Source: an uncultured Muribaculaceae bacterium
Lineage (GTDB): Bacteria; Bacteroidota; Bacteroidia; Bacteroidales; Muribaculaceae
DNA: 59,931 nt
Reading direction: 5' to 3'
Assembly (NCBI GenBank): GCA_910585755.1
Contig: CAJUFH010000013.1
Location: 1 to 59,931, forward strand
The position numbers and the translations under genes are program-made. Below, piece by piece: positions 26,518-35,041 of the stretch. The notes under the pieces were generated by a model. That model did no database searches. It had not been told where the DNA came from and saw only the letters and a list, made by a program, of their open reading frames with translations. The number at the start of each line of letters is the position of its first letter. Position 1 is the first letter of the stretch.

Positions 26518-27683
26518 CAAAGTTTCGGAGGATTAATGACTGGCAACAGGTCGGCCAGCGCCTTGTCGAGAGTTTCTATGTCAGAAACCTTCATCGAGGC
26601 GCTGAGGCTGAAGCGGAGGCGTTCCGTACCGGCCGGAACCGTCGGCTTGCGAATCGGCAACGCCTTGATGCCATATATGTTATACAGCTTATGCGAAAGC
26701 TCGACCGCTTTTTTGGAATCCCCTATAATCAACGGCTGGATATGGGAAGGGACGACATCGACAGGCGAATATTTGTGTATTACCTGTTGCAGGCGTTTCC
26801 CAAGCTCGGCAATATGGGCGCGTTCTTTGTCCATCTGGGCCAAAGCCCCTACGGTAAAACGGCTCCAGGCAGCCTGAATCGGAGGTATCGCGGTAGAAAA
26901 TATAAAGCTCCGCGCGGTGTTGACAAGGTAGTCGCGCATATCCCTGCCGGTTATAGCGAATGCCCCCATCGAAGCGGCCGCTTTTCCGAACGTGCCGACA
27001 ACGACATCCACCATCCCCGGCGCGGAAGAGGAGGCGACAAGTCCGAGCCCGCGAGGGCCGAGGACTCCGAACGCGTGGGCCTCGTCGACATACAGAACCA
27101 CGTTCGGATAACGCCGTTTCAGATCGATAAGGCGCTCTATATCGGCGGAGTCGCCGTCCATCGAATAAACACTTTCGACAACGACGAGAATGTTGCCGAA
27201 CTCCGGGGCCTTTTTGGCCACCATCGACTCGAGCCGGTCAAAATCGTTATGCGGGAAACGGGCGTAAGGGGCCCGCGACAGGATTATGCCGTCTATTATA
27301 CTCGCGTGTACGAGTTTGTCGGCTATAATATATGTATCCTTCGAGGCTATCGCGGGGATAAGCCCGGTATTGGCGTGATAGCCGCTGTTGAACATCAGCG
27401 CGCCGGTATCCTCCCCCCGGCGCTTCGCGTATAAAAGCCGCAGGAATACTTCGAGATTCGCATAGTCAATCTGGCGGGGAGCCAGCAGACGCGCCGCTGA
27501 AGAGGTCATCGGGACCTTGCGGGAAGCCGGATCGGCATAAAAGCGTTCCTGAAGAGCCTCGTCAGCCCCAAGCCCCATATAGTCGTTCGTGGAGAAGTCA
27601 AGAATCCCTGACTTAGTGAAATTGGGAATCTCGCGGAAGTTCCCCTCGTCGCGGAGCTGTTGGAGGTATCGTTTTATTTCCAC
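26517..27683 (-). CDS. bioF: 8-amino-7-oxononanoate synthase
   Basis: PLP enzyme that joins pimeloyl-ACP and alanine, the first step of the biotin ring pathway. The 388-residue protein shows LDFSTNDYMGLG, YVDEAHAFGVLGPRGLG and the PLP lysine in VVGTFGKAAASMGAF (about 220). The frame is open 43 codons further upstream, but that part overlaps bioA. The GTG at 27683, preceded by AAGGAAA, gives the natural N-terminus VEIKRYLQQL. It overlaps the end of bioA by 10 bases and its stop overlaps the start of the BioG-BioC gene. All four bio genes are thus tightly coupled. Confidence 0.92.
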   Translation of the reverse strand: MEIKRYLQQLRDEGNFREIPNFTKSGILDFSTNDYMGLGADEALQERFYADPASRKVPMTSSAARLLAPRQIDYANLEVFLRLLYAKRRGEDTGALMFNSGYHANTGLIPAIASKDTYIIADKLVHASIIDGIILSRAPYARFPHNDFDRLESMVAKKAPEFGNILVVVESVYSMDGDSADIERLIDLKRRYPNVVLYVDEAHAFGVLGPRGLGLVASSSAPGMVDVVVGTFGKAAASMGAFAITGRDMRDYLVNTARSFIFSTAIPPIQAAWSRFTVGALAQMDKERAHIAELGKRLQQVIHKYSPVDVVPSHIQPLIIGDSKKAVELSHKLYNIYGIKALPIRKPTVPAGTERLRFSLSASMKVSDIETLDKALADLLPVINPPKL

Positions 27684-28972
27684 TTTCCTTGTCTTATAAT
27701 ATCGGTCATTTCGCGGCAGAGAGTCTCGAGATCCTCGTCCGGCGTTATATAGGGGGGCATTACATATATGTTCCGGCCAAAAGGACGAATCCATACACCT
27801 CGGCGGACACATTCCTTCTGGAACACGCCGACATCCACAGCGCCCTCAACCTCGACAACCCCGATCGCACCCAGGCACCGCACATCCGTTACCCCCGGAA
27901 GCTCGCGGGCCGGTTCGAGCAGCCTCTTCAGACGGCTTTCGATACGGGCTATATTAGCCGCCATATCCTGCTTCCTCATCAGTTTCAGCGATGCGCAGGC
28001 GACAGCGCAAGCGAGCGGGTTAGCCATAAACGTAGGCCCGTGCATAAGCACCCCGGCCTCGCCGCGCGACAGCGTCTCGGCAACCTCCCTGGTAGTAATC
28101 ACCGCGGCCATAGTCATATAGCCGCCGGTCAGCGCCTTGCCGACTGTCATTATGTCGGGCACTACTCCGGCGTGTTCCAGTGCGAAACAACGCCCCGTGC
28201 GCCAGAATCCTGTCGCGATCTCGTCAAATATCAGATAGACACCGAACTCGTCGCAGAGGCTCCGAGCCTGGCGCAGGTATTCGGGATGATAGAACCACAT
28301 CCCCCCGGCGCCCTGCACAATCGGCTCGAGTATCAGGGCCGCTATCTCGTCGGAATGTTTTTCGAGCAGGTCGCGCAACGGCGCTATGTCGGCCGGATTC
28401 CATTCCCCGTCAAAACGGGAAGCCGGCTGCGGCAGGAAATAGCGTCTGGGAAGCGCGGGGCCGAAAGCGCCGTGCATCCCTGTGACAGGGTCACAGACGC
28501 TCATAGCGTTCCATGTATCACCGTGGTAGCCGGAACGTATTGTCGCGAAATTAGTCTTTTCGTGGGAGCCGCTGCGGCTGACAGCCGCCTGGATAGCGAC
28601 CTTCAAAGCCACTTCGACCGAAACGGAGCCGGAATCGGCGAAAAAGATATTGTTCATCTCCGCCGGACACATCTCCAGAAGGAGTTTCCCCAGCTCGATA
28701 GCGGGGTCGTGGGTCAGGCCGCCGAACATCACATGGCTCATCTTCTCGATCTGCGCCGCGGCCGCGGCATTGAGTTCGGGATGGTTATAGCCGTGGACGG
28801 CGCACCACCAGGAGGACATACCGTCGACCAACTCGCGGCCGTCGGCGAGGATTATGCGGTTGCCGCGCGCTCCGGCCACCTTGTAAGTAGGCAACGGGTC
28901 GATAGCGGAAGTATATGGATGCCACAGATGGTCGTGGTCGAAACTGTCGAATAAAATATTATCCATAGTCAT
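27674..28972 (-). CDS. bioA: Adenosylmethionine-8-amino-7-oxononanoate aminotransferase
   Basis: Transfers an amino group from S-adenosylmethionine to the BioF product, making diaminopelargonic acid. The 432-residue class III aminotransferase begins HLWHPYTSAIDPLP, a BioA hallmark, and has MSSWWCAVHGYNHPE, DEIATGFWRTG and the PLP lysine in TVGKALTGGY (about 270). I chose the ATG at 28972; ATG 28966 is equally good, and a TTG further upstream is unlikely. It is the first gene of the biotin operon, divergent from rubrerythrin. A TAAATTCG box lies only 12 bases upstream, so the transcript has almost no leader. Confidence 0.93.
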   Translation of the reverse strand: MTMDNILFDSFDHDHLWHPYTSAIDPLPTYKVAGARGNRIILADGRELVDGMSSWWCAVHGYNHPELNAAAAAQIEKMSHVMFGGLTHDPAIELGKLLLEMCPAEMNNIFFADSGSVSVEVALKVAIQAAVSRSGSHEKTNFATIRSGYHGDTWNAMSVCDPVTGMHGAFGPALPRRYFLPQPASRFDGEWNPADIAPLRDLLEKHSDEIAALILEPIVQGAGGMWFYHPEYLRQARSLCDEFGVYLIFDEIATGFWRTGRCFALEHAGVVPDIMTVGKALTGGYMTMAAVITTREVAETLSRGEAGVLMHGPTFMANPLACAVACASLKLMRKQDMAANIARIESRLKRLLEPARELPGVTDVRCLGAIGVVEVEGAVDVGVFQKECVRRGVWIRPFGRNIYVMPPYITPDEDLETLCREMTDIIRQGKWK

Positions 28973-28983
28973 CAATTCAACCG

Positions 28984-28991
28984 CGAATTTA
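28984..28991 (-). promoter_or_regulatory. Possible -7 box of the bio operon
   Basis: Minus strand TAAATTCG, one mismatch from TAnnTTTG, 12 bases before the bioA ATG. No TTTG is found at the right distance, so the -33 part is unsupported. No BirA-type operator was recognised. Confidence 0.35.
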
Positions 28992-29108
28992 CGCAAAAAA
29001 GCTCAAACCGCGGTCATCAGCGAGGTATTGTTATCCCAAGCCCGGCAATGAACCATAACGCACTGTTTTTGTTTTAAAAATAGAATTAAGAAACAACATT
29101 CCATAACT

Positions 29109-29696
29109 ATGGCTACATCAAAGAAAAGCATCAAGGGGACACGTACCGAGAAAAACCTCGTGATTGCCTACCTTGCGGAATCAAGCGCATACACGCGTTA
29201 TAATTTTTACGCCCAGCAGGCCGACAAGGAAGAATACTTCCCAATCGGGCAGGTATTCCGCGACACAGCAGACAACGAGATGCACCACGCCAAAGTTTTC
29301 TTCAAATTCCTGGAAGGAGGCTCTGTAAACGTACCGATGGACGCTGACGCAGGAATTATCGGCGACACCTCCACCAACCTGGAAATCGCCGCCAAGGAGG
29401 AAATCGCCGAGGGAGTGCAGCTCTATGCCAACGCTGCGAAAGTGGCCGACGAAGAGGGATTCCCCGAAATCGCCTCGCATTTCCGCCATATCGCCCAGAT
29501 CGAGCAGCGCCACCACGACCGCTTCGTCCATTATCTTGAGCAGGTGAAGGCCGGAACCGTCTGGAAGAGAGAGAAACCGATCAAATGGCAGTGCCTGGTG
29601 TGCGGCTACGTCTACGAAGGGACCGAGCCTCCTAAGGTCTGCCCCGCCTGCGACCATCCCTACCAGCACTATATGGCCCTCGACTACGAAGAATAA
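29109..29696 (+). CDS. rbr: Rubrerythrin
   Basis: Cytoplasmic peroxidase that reduces hydrogen peroxide in anaerobes. The 195-residue protein has a ferritin-like diiron domain (about 10-150), with Glu ligands in LAESSAYTRYNFYA, DNEMHHAKVF, AAKEEIAEGVQLY and IEQRHHDRF. A C-terminal rubredoxin-like Fe-Cys4 domain has CLVCGYVYEG and CPACDHP. Spacing and length are normal for the family. It stands alone between divergent bioA and tdk, with its own terminator. It fits a strict anaerobe that meets oxygen and peroxide in the gut, together with the Bat operon. Confidence 0.94.
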   Translation: MATSKKSIKGTRTEKNLVIAYLAESSAYTRYNFYAQQADKEEYFPIGQVFRDTADNEMHHAKVFFKFLEGGSVNVPMDADAGIIGDTSTNLEIAAKEEIAEGVQLYANAAKVADEEGFPEIASHFRHIAQIEQRHHDRFVHYLEQVKAGTVWKREKPIKWQCLVCGYVYEGTEPPKVCPACDHPYQHYMALDYEE

Positions 29697-29728
29697 ATAC
29701 TATATCCTCTATAAGATTCCTCGATTTC

Positions 29729-29756
29729 GGGGACTGTCCTTTTTGGGGCAGTTCCC
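29729..29756 (+). terminator. Terminator of rbr
   Basis: GGGGACTGTCC pairs with GGGGCAGTTCCC through eleven pairs (two G-T), loop of T residues, followed by the T-rich GTTACTTTATT. It lies 32 bases past the rbr stop. Confidence 0.65.
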
Positions 29757-29848
29757 GTTACTTTATTCAGCCGCGGAACAAATCTGGATTCGCGGTAAAT
29801 GTTGAAAACTTTCGTGGAGCGGTTAGGGTCATTCTTGGAGAAAATAGC

Positions 29849-29856
29849 TAACTTCG
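29849..29856 (+). promoter_or_regulatory. Likely -7 box of tdk
   Basis: TAACTTCG, one mismatch from TAnnTTTG, 26 bases before the tdk ATG. The -33 region has only a weak TTAG at 22 bases, so the call is partial. Confidence 0.4.
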
Positions 29857-29881
29857 CCGCAAAGAAACCCTGACACTAAAG

Positions 29882-30535
29882 ATGAACCGCAAAGGCAAAC
29901 TATATTTCCGTTACGGCACAATGGGATCGGCGAAGACCGCCCTCCTCCTGACCACCGCGTACAACTTTGAAGAGCGCAAGATGCGCTATATGTGCATGAA
30001 ACCGGCAACAGACACCCGCGACATGCGCAACGTGATACGCTCCCGCCTCGGCATCGAGCGCGAATGTACGTGGATTTACCCCGAAACAGACCTTTACGAG
30101 TTCGCCCGCGAGAAATTCACCAGCGAGGGGGTCGTGGTCGACTGGATTCTGATTGACGAGGCCCAGTTCCTTTCCGCCCCTCAGGTAGACCAGCTTTCGC
30201 GGATTGTCGACGATTTCGGTTCCAACGTTATTTGTTACGGGCTCCGCACCGATTTCCAGACCAATCTTTTCGAAGGGTCGAAACGCCTTTTTGAAATCGC
30301 TGATACCATAGACGAGATAAAATCAACCTGCACTTGCGGCCACAAGACAATCGTCAACGCCCGTATTGACGCTAACGGTGACATCGTCAGCGAGGGCGCG
30401 CAGGTGGAAATCGGAGGGGATGACCGCTATATCGCCGTCTGCCGCAAATGCTGGCGCAACCGCCGCATCGCCAAAGCAGCGTCCCTCTCGCTCCCCTTCC
30501 CGGCTGAAGCAGAGGCACTCCAACCTCAGGAATAA
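29882..30535 (+). CDS. tdk: Thymidine kinase (type II)
   Basis: Phosphorylates thymidine for salvage. The 217-residue protein carries a P-loop GTMGSAKTALLL (residues 12-23), the Walker B region LIDEAQFL (about 96), and a lasso domain with a four-Cys zinc site (CTCG and CRKC). The last 20 residues are a short tail rich in Ala and Pro. Length and motifs fit bacterial TK1-type kinases. It is monocistronic: rho follows after about 500 bases with its own promoter. Confidence 0.9.
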   Translation: MNRKGKLYFRYGTMGSAKTALLLTTAYNFEERKMRYMCMKPATDTRDMRNVIRSRLGIERECTWIYPETDLYEFAREKFTSEGVVVDWILIDEAQFLSAPQVDQLSRIVDDFGSNVICYGLRTDFQTNLFEGSKRLFEIADTIDEIKSTCTCGHKTIVNARIDANGDIVSEGAQVEIGGDDRYIAVCRKCWRNRRIAKAASLSLPFPAEAEALQPQE

Positions 30536-30698
30536 CATATTCGACGGCAGACAGCCGCCTGCGCCCGGGTCTGAAAGCGCATCACGAGTCAGGCCGGCAT
30601 TTAGCAATGGAGCAAGGCTTGATGAATACCAAACAATCCGGCCTATTTACTTCCACACCCACTTTCCGGGAGCGCGCCATGAACTTTTGAGGCGATAA

Positions 30699-30730
30699 TT
30701 TGGTTAATTAAGAAAAATGCCGTAATTTTG
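30699..30730 (+). promoter_or_regulatory. Promoter of rho
   Basis: Exact TTTG at 30699-30702, 20-base spacer, exact TAATTTTG at 30723-30730. This is one of the best Bacteroidetes-type promoters in the window. It places the rho transcript start near 30737, almost 300 bases before the rho ATG. Confidence 0.75.
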
Positions 30731-30736
30731 CGGGAA

Positions 30737-31030
30737 ATTCAATGCCGCTTAATCAGATTAATTCAACCGCGGCCGGGTTTCCCTCTCATCACAGCACAAC
30801 CCCCTCTCCCCTCTCCTCCCGTTTTCCCCATCAACAAACAACATCAGAATCCGCAGTGCGATCAGTGTCGGTTCCTCCCGATAGAAGCATACGACTGCTG
30901 TGCGCGACCTAAAAGCGGGTATTAAATCAGACCAGAATTAATTAGGCCGATTAGGCATCGGCGATTCCCCCATACATTGGATATATTCCCCGAACAAGGG
31001 GCTCACAGCCCTGAATCCCTACAACATAAG
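30737..31030 (+). promoter_or_regulatory. Long C-rich 5' leader of rho (candidate autoregulatory rut site)
   Basis: No gene fits here. From 30778 to 30846 the RNA would hold 69 bases with only two G residues and long runs of C and T. Such C-rich, G-poor, unstructured RNA is the kind that Rho loads on. In E. coli rho is known to limit its own expression by terminating in its leader. The position directly in front of rho suggests the same here. After it comes a mixed segment (30847-31030) that may fold. I saw no leader peptide that starts after the predicted transcript start. Confidence 0.5.
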
Positions 31031-33178
31031 ATGTACAATATCTCGGAATTGCAAAACATGGCCGACGACCAGCTCTCCAACGTGGCCAAAGAAGTGGGAC
31101 TGAAAAAAATCAGTCTCGCCGACAAAGAACAGCTTATTTACCAGATACTTGACCAGCAGGCTATAACCCTGTCGGCCAACGCCGAACCCGCGGAAAAGAA
31201 ACGCCGCGGCAGGAAACCAAAGAACGAACAAGCCGCGGATGCTCCGACAAACGCGGCCCAACCCGAAGCACAGCAGAAAAAGCGCGGCCGCAAGCCTAAG
31301 AACCAGCCCGCCGAGACAGAGGCTCCCGCTGCCGAACCGACAACACCGGTAGAAAACGCCGCACAGGAAGCCGCCGCTCCCGAAGCGGATAAGCAGCAGA
31401 AAAAGCGCGGCCGCAAGCCTAAGGCACAGCAGACTTCCGAGCAGGGAGCATCTGACGCTCCCGCGGTAGCTGAAAACCAAACGCCGGACGCCGCTCAGGA
31501 CGCAAACCAAACGGATAAGGCCCCCAAGGATGACGAGCCCAAAGCCGAAACGGATTCCTCTGCCGAAGCACCAAAGACCGACAAAGCCCAGCAGCGCAAC
31601 GAGCGATTCCAGAATAACCGACAGAACAAATTCCAGCAGAAAGGCCAGCGCGTCTTCACCCCGCGCGACCAACAGTCCACCCAGCAGTCCGCCGGCAACG
31701 AGGAAGGAGAGCTGACATCTTCCGCTGACGAAGCGCTCCCGAAACAGGGTGGCGAGGAACAGCGCCTCGAAGAAAGTGCGGAATCCCAGCGGCCGCGACA
31801 GAACCCTCCCGGAGTATTCGGCCGCAATGTCGACGAATCCTTCGGCTCTTTCTTTCCCCGTATGGGTGGCCGAGGATTCACGCCGCGCAACAACCGCGAC
31901 AACCAGCATCAGCAACAGCACCAGCAGACGCAGGATTTCGTTCCCGAACCGATTACCATACGCGAACCGGGAGCGCAGAAGCAAGTCCAGGAGCCCAAGA
32001 ACAAGAAAGGGAAGAAGCAGAAAATGCAACAGCAGCAGAAGATGCCGCTCTACAATTTCGACAACTTCATAGAAGCCTCCGGGGTGCTCGAAGTGATGCC
32101 AGAGGGTTACGGCTTCCTCCGCTCCAGCGACTTCAACTACCTCGCGTCGCCCGACGACATCTATGTCACCCAGGCCCAGATCAAGAACTACGGACTGAAG
32201 CCCGGCGACGTGGTCGAATGCACGATCGCGCCTCCGCGCGAAGGGGAAAAATATTTCCCGATGACCGAAGCTCTCCGTATCAACGGACGCACACCTGACT
32301 TCATCCGCGACCGCGTGCCCTTCGAGCACCTCACCCCGCTCTTCCCCGATGAAAAATTCAATATTACCGGCGGAAAACATTCAAACAACCTCTCCACCCG
32401 CGTTGTCGACATGTTCTCCCCTATCGGCAAAGGACAGCGCGCCCTTATTGTCGCTCCTCCGAAAACAGGTAAGACCATCCTGCTCAAGGACATCGCCAAC
32501 GCCATCGCCGAAAACCACCCCGAGGTCTACATAATGATTCTCCTCATCGACGAGCGTCCCGAGGAGGTTACAGACATGAGCCGTTCGGTAAACGCCGAAG
32601 TCATAGCCTCGACATTCGACGAGCCGGCCGACCGCCATGTGAAAATCGCCGGCATCGTGCTTGAGAAAGCGAAACGAATGGTAGAGTGCGGCCACGACGT
32701 CGTCATCCTGCTCGATTCCATCACGCGACTCGCCCGCGCCTACAACACAGCGCAGCCCGCGTCGGGCAAAATCCTCTCCGGCGGCGTCGACGCCAACGCG
32801 CTTCAGAAGCCCAAGCGCTTCTTCGGCGCGGCCCGAAACATCGAAGGGGGCGGCTCGCTTACAATAATCGCGACAGCCCTGACCGAAACCTCTTCAAAGA
32901 TGGACGAGGTCATCTTCGAGGAATTCAAGGGAACGGGCAACATGGAGCTGCAACTCGACCGCAACCTGTCCAACAAACGTATCTTCCCGGCAGTCGACAT
33001 CATGGCCTCCTCCACCCGCCGCGACGACCTGCTGCTCCGCGAGGAAACGCTCAACCGCATGTGGATTCTCCGCCGATTCCTTTCCGACCGCAACTCTATC
33101 GAAGCGATGGAGTTCATCAAAGAACGCATGGAGCGCACTACCGACAACGACGAACTGCTCCGCACCATGGGTGACTAA
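31031..33178 (+). CDS. rho: Transcription termination factor Rho with long disordered insert
   Basis: RNA helicase that ends transcripts. The 715-residue protein is much longer than the E. coli protein (419). Residues 1-40 form the usual SAP-like N-terminus. Residues 50-330 are low-complexity, rich in K, Q, A, E, with three AT-hook-like motifs (RRGRKPKNE, KRGRKPKNQ, KRGRKPKAQ). The RNA-binding domain (about 345-410, GVLEVMPEGYGFLRS) and the ATPase follow, with PPKTGKTILLKDIA and ILLDSITRLARAYN. Disordered inserts of this kind are known in Bacteroides Rho, where they have been linked to condensate formation. The ATG at 31031 is preferred over an upstream TTG, which lacks homology. Confidence 0.94.
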   Translation: MYNISELQNMADDQLSNVAKEVGLKKISLADKEQLIYQILDQQAITLSANAEPAEKKRRGRKPKNEQAADAPTNAAQPEAQQKKRGRKPKNQPAETEAPAAEPTTPVENAAQEAAAPEADKQQKKRGRKPKAQQTSEQGASDAPAVAENQTPDAAQDANQTDKAPKDDEPKAETDSSAEAPKTDKAQQRNERFQNNRQNKFQQKGQRVFTPRDQQSTQQSAGNEEGELTSSADEALPKQGGEEQRLEESAESQRPRQNPPGVFGRNVDESFGSFFPRMGGRGFTPRNNRDNQHQQQHQQTQDFVPEPITIREPGAQKQVQEPKNKKGKKQKMQQQQKMPLYNFDNFIEASGVLEVMPEGYGFLRSSDFNYLASPDDIYVTQAQIKNYGLKPGDVVECTIAPPREGEKYFPMTEALRINGRTPDFIRDRVPFEHLTPLFPDEKFNITGGKHSNNLSTRVVDMFSPIGKGQRALIVAPPKTGKTILLKDIANAIAENHPEVYIMILLIDERPEEVTDMSRSVNAEVIASTFDEPADRHVKIAGIVLEKAKRMVECGHDVVILLDSITRLARAYNTAQPASGKILSGGVDANALQKPKRFFGAARNIEGGGSLTIIATALTETSSKMDEVIFEEFKGTGNMELQLDRNLSNKRIFPAVDIMASSTRRDDLLLREETLNRMWILRRFLSDRNSIEAMEFIKERMERTTDNDELLRTMGD

Positions 33179-33201
33179 CCCACACACTGCGCACCATACA
33201 G

Positions 33202-33239
33202 AAAGCGCTGTGCCACAAGTTCCTATGGCACAGCGCTTT
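33202..33239. terminator. Terminator of rho
   Basis: Fourteen perfect pairs, AAAGCGCTGTGCCA with TGGCACAGCGCTTT, loop of ten bases, then T-rich sequence. It also lies at the end of the convergent cdaA gene and may serve both strands. The stem shares 11 of 12 bases with the mdh-nrdJ terminator. Confidence 0.8.
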
Positions 33240-33258
33240 TTCGTATGCATACCCGGCA

Positions 33259-34044
33259 CTAAACCGGTACGGGAAGGGTCGACAGGCGCTTTTCGAGTTC
33301 GGTAGAACTTAGGCGGGTCGACAGCTTGCCGCGGTGGGCGACGGATATGTTTCCCGTCTCTTCTGAAACGACTATGGCGAATGCGTCGGTCGCCTGCGAA
33401 ATGCCGAGCGCGGAACGATGGCGCAGCCCAAGCGAACGGGGCACGTTGGTGTCGTGGCTGACAGGGAGGATACAGCCGGCCGACTTGATACGCCCCCCCG
33501 CGATAATCATCGCTCCGTCGTGGAGCGGAGAGTTTTTGAAAAAGATATTCTCTATAAGGCGAGAATTGATTTCGGCGTCGATCATGTCGCCCGACTTCTC
33601 ATAAGACTCCAACGGCACATCCTGCTCGATCACTATTAGGGCGCCGGTCTTGCTCTTCGACATCGACATGCAGGCGTAGACAATCGGCATAACCCTCGCA
33701 TGCATCTCCTGTTCCGAAGCGGCGCTATCCTTCCGATGATGGAACAAGCTTGTCAGGAATTTCCATCGTTTTTTCGACCCAAGCTCGACCAGGAACCGCT
33801 TGATCTGCTCCTGGAAGATAATCACCAGCACGAGAAGGCCGATGCTCATGAACTTGTCAAGAATTGTGCCGATCAGCCGCATCCCCAGGATTTCCGAGGC
33901 TACGACCCATACCATTATGAACGCGAGAACTCCATAAAAGATATTGATGGTGCCGGACTCCTTCATTATCTTATAGAGATAATAAAGCATCACGGCGACA
34001 ATCGTAATGTCAAATATATCCTTTATGCCGAACGATCCTATCAT
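33259..34044 (-). CDS. cdaA: Diadenylate cyclase CdaA
   Basis: Makes cyclic di-AMP, a second messenger of potassium and envelope balance. The 261-residue protein has three N-terminal membrane helices (about 10-75), a coiled linker, and the DAC domain (about 110-245). The catalytic motifs DGAMII and RHRSALGIS are intact, and LIVIEQDVPLE and INSRLIENIFFKNSPLHDG are typical. Bacteroidetes usually have one such gene. It lies 24 bases after folP on the same strand, the arrangement common in the phylum, so it is probably read from the folP promoter. Confidence 0.93.
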   Translation of the reverse strand: MIGSFGIKDIFDITIVAVMLYYLYKIMKESGTINIFYGVLAFIMVWVVASEILGMRLIGTILDKFMSIGLLVLVIIFQEQIKRFLVELGSKKRWKFLTSLFHHRKDSAASEQEMHARVMPIVYACMSMSKSKTGALIVIEQDVPLESYEKSGDMIDAEINSRLIENIFFKNSPLHDGAMIIAGGRIKSAGCILPVSHDTNVPRSLGLRHRSALGISQATDAFAIVVSEETGNISVAHRGKLSTRLSSTELEKRLSTLPVPV

Positions 34045-34068
34045 ATTCTTAAAGATTTCCGCGGATTC

Positions 34069-34932
34069 TTAAAAAGTTACGCGGGCCTCGTCAAAAAGCT
34101 CCCATACTTTCACTGCCTGTACAGCCTCGGCCACATCGTGGACCCGAAGAATCGAAGCGCCCCCCTCCAACGCAAGCACGTTAAGAGCCGTCGTACCCGG
34201 CAGAGCCTCAGCCGGAGTTATACCCAGGCTTTTATAAATCATGGACTTGCGCGACACGCCTACGAGCATCGGCCTGCCCAACAACCGCTCCAGACCGGGG
34301 AGAGCCGCCATTAGTTCATAATTCTGTCCGGCAGTCTTGGCAAATCCGAAACCGGGGTCAACGATAACATCCGACACTCCGCGGAGCGACAGCTCACGCA
34401 GTTTTCCAGACAGCTCCGCAGCCACTCCGGCCACGACACCCTGCGGGTAATCAGTCAGCCGGGTCATACTATCGGGAGTGCCGCGCATATGCATAAGTAT
34501 GTAAGGGACACTGAGAGAGGCCACAGTGTCGAACATCTTATTGTCAAGGAGTCCGCCGCTTACATCGTTTATTATATCAGCGCTCATATTCAGCACTCCC
34601 TCCCGGGCGACTTCCGAACGGAACGTATCAATTGACACAGGAATATCCGAGGACAGCTCTCTGACAGCGCCGACCCCCGTCTCAATCCGGCGCAGTTCCT
34701 CCTGTACCGAAACGACCTCAGCCCCCGGACGGGTCGAATAACCACCGACATCAATAATATCGGCGCCTTGCTCCAACAGCTCGGCAGCACGCCGGCGTAT
34801 GTCGTCAGAAGCACAGAGAGGTGTACGCGAACCGGGATAAAACGAGTCAGGAGTAACATTCAATATCCCCATCACAAGAGGATGGTCAACATCGAATATC
34901 CGGCCGCGCAGGTTTAGAGAAAATCGTTTCAT
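34069..34932 (-). CDS. folP: Dihydropteroate synthase
   Basis: Joins p-aminobenzoate to the pterin pyrophosphate in folate synthesis; target of sulfonamides. The 287-residue protein shows MGILNVTPDSFYPGSR (about 18-33), DVGGYSTRPGAE (about 60-71), INDVSGG (about 115) and DPGFGFAKTAGQNYELM (about 195-211), all typical. The ATG at 34932 is chosen; the frame is open three codons more, starting at TTG. The promoter -7 box ends 7 bases before the ATG, so the RNA may begin at or next to the start codon. It is first in a folP-cdaA unit. Confidence 0.93.
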   Translation of the reverse strand: MKRFSLNLRGRIFDVDHPLVMGILNVTPDSFYPGSRTPLCASDDIRRRAAELLEQGADIIDVGGYSTRPGAEVVSVQEELRRIETGVGAVRELSSDIPVSIDTFRSEVAREGVLNMSADIINDVSGGLLDNKMFDTVASLSVPYILMHMRGTPDSMTRLTDYPQGVVAGVAAELSGKLRELSLRGVSDVIVDPGFGFAKTAGQNYELMAALPGLERLLGRPMLVGVSRKSMIYKSLGITPAEALPGTTALNVLALEGGASILRVHDVAEAVQAVKVWELFDEARVTF

Positions 34933-34938
34933 AGAGCG

Positions 34939-34970
34939 CAAATTTAAGAAAAATCCATCACCCGCGCAAG
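34939..34970 (-). promoter_or_regulatory. Promoter of folP-cdaA (probably leaderless)
   Basis: Minus strand CTTG (plus 34967-34970), spacer of 20, exact TAAATTTG (plus 34939-34946). With a normal 6-7 base offset the transcript starts on the A of the folP ATG at 34932. Confidence 0.65.
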
Positions 34971-35041
34971 CCGTGGGCCGGACCTTTATTCAACTCCAAC
35001 ATAATAGCTCTTCAATCTGTTATATAATAAAAGATAAGGCA

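Noticed and set aside
30728..30925. 65-residue frame in the rho leader
   Set aside because: It starts at a TTG inside the promoter -7 box, before the predicted transcript start, and codes for a Pro-rich artefact of the C-rich tract.
31019..32380. 453-residue frame opposite the first half of rho
   Set aside because: Antisense shadow of the low-complexity rho insert; no start signal or homology.
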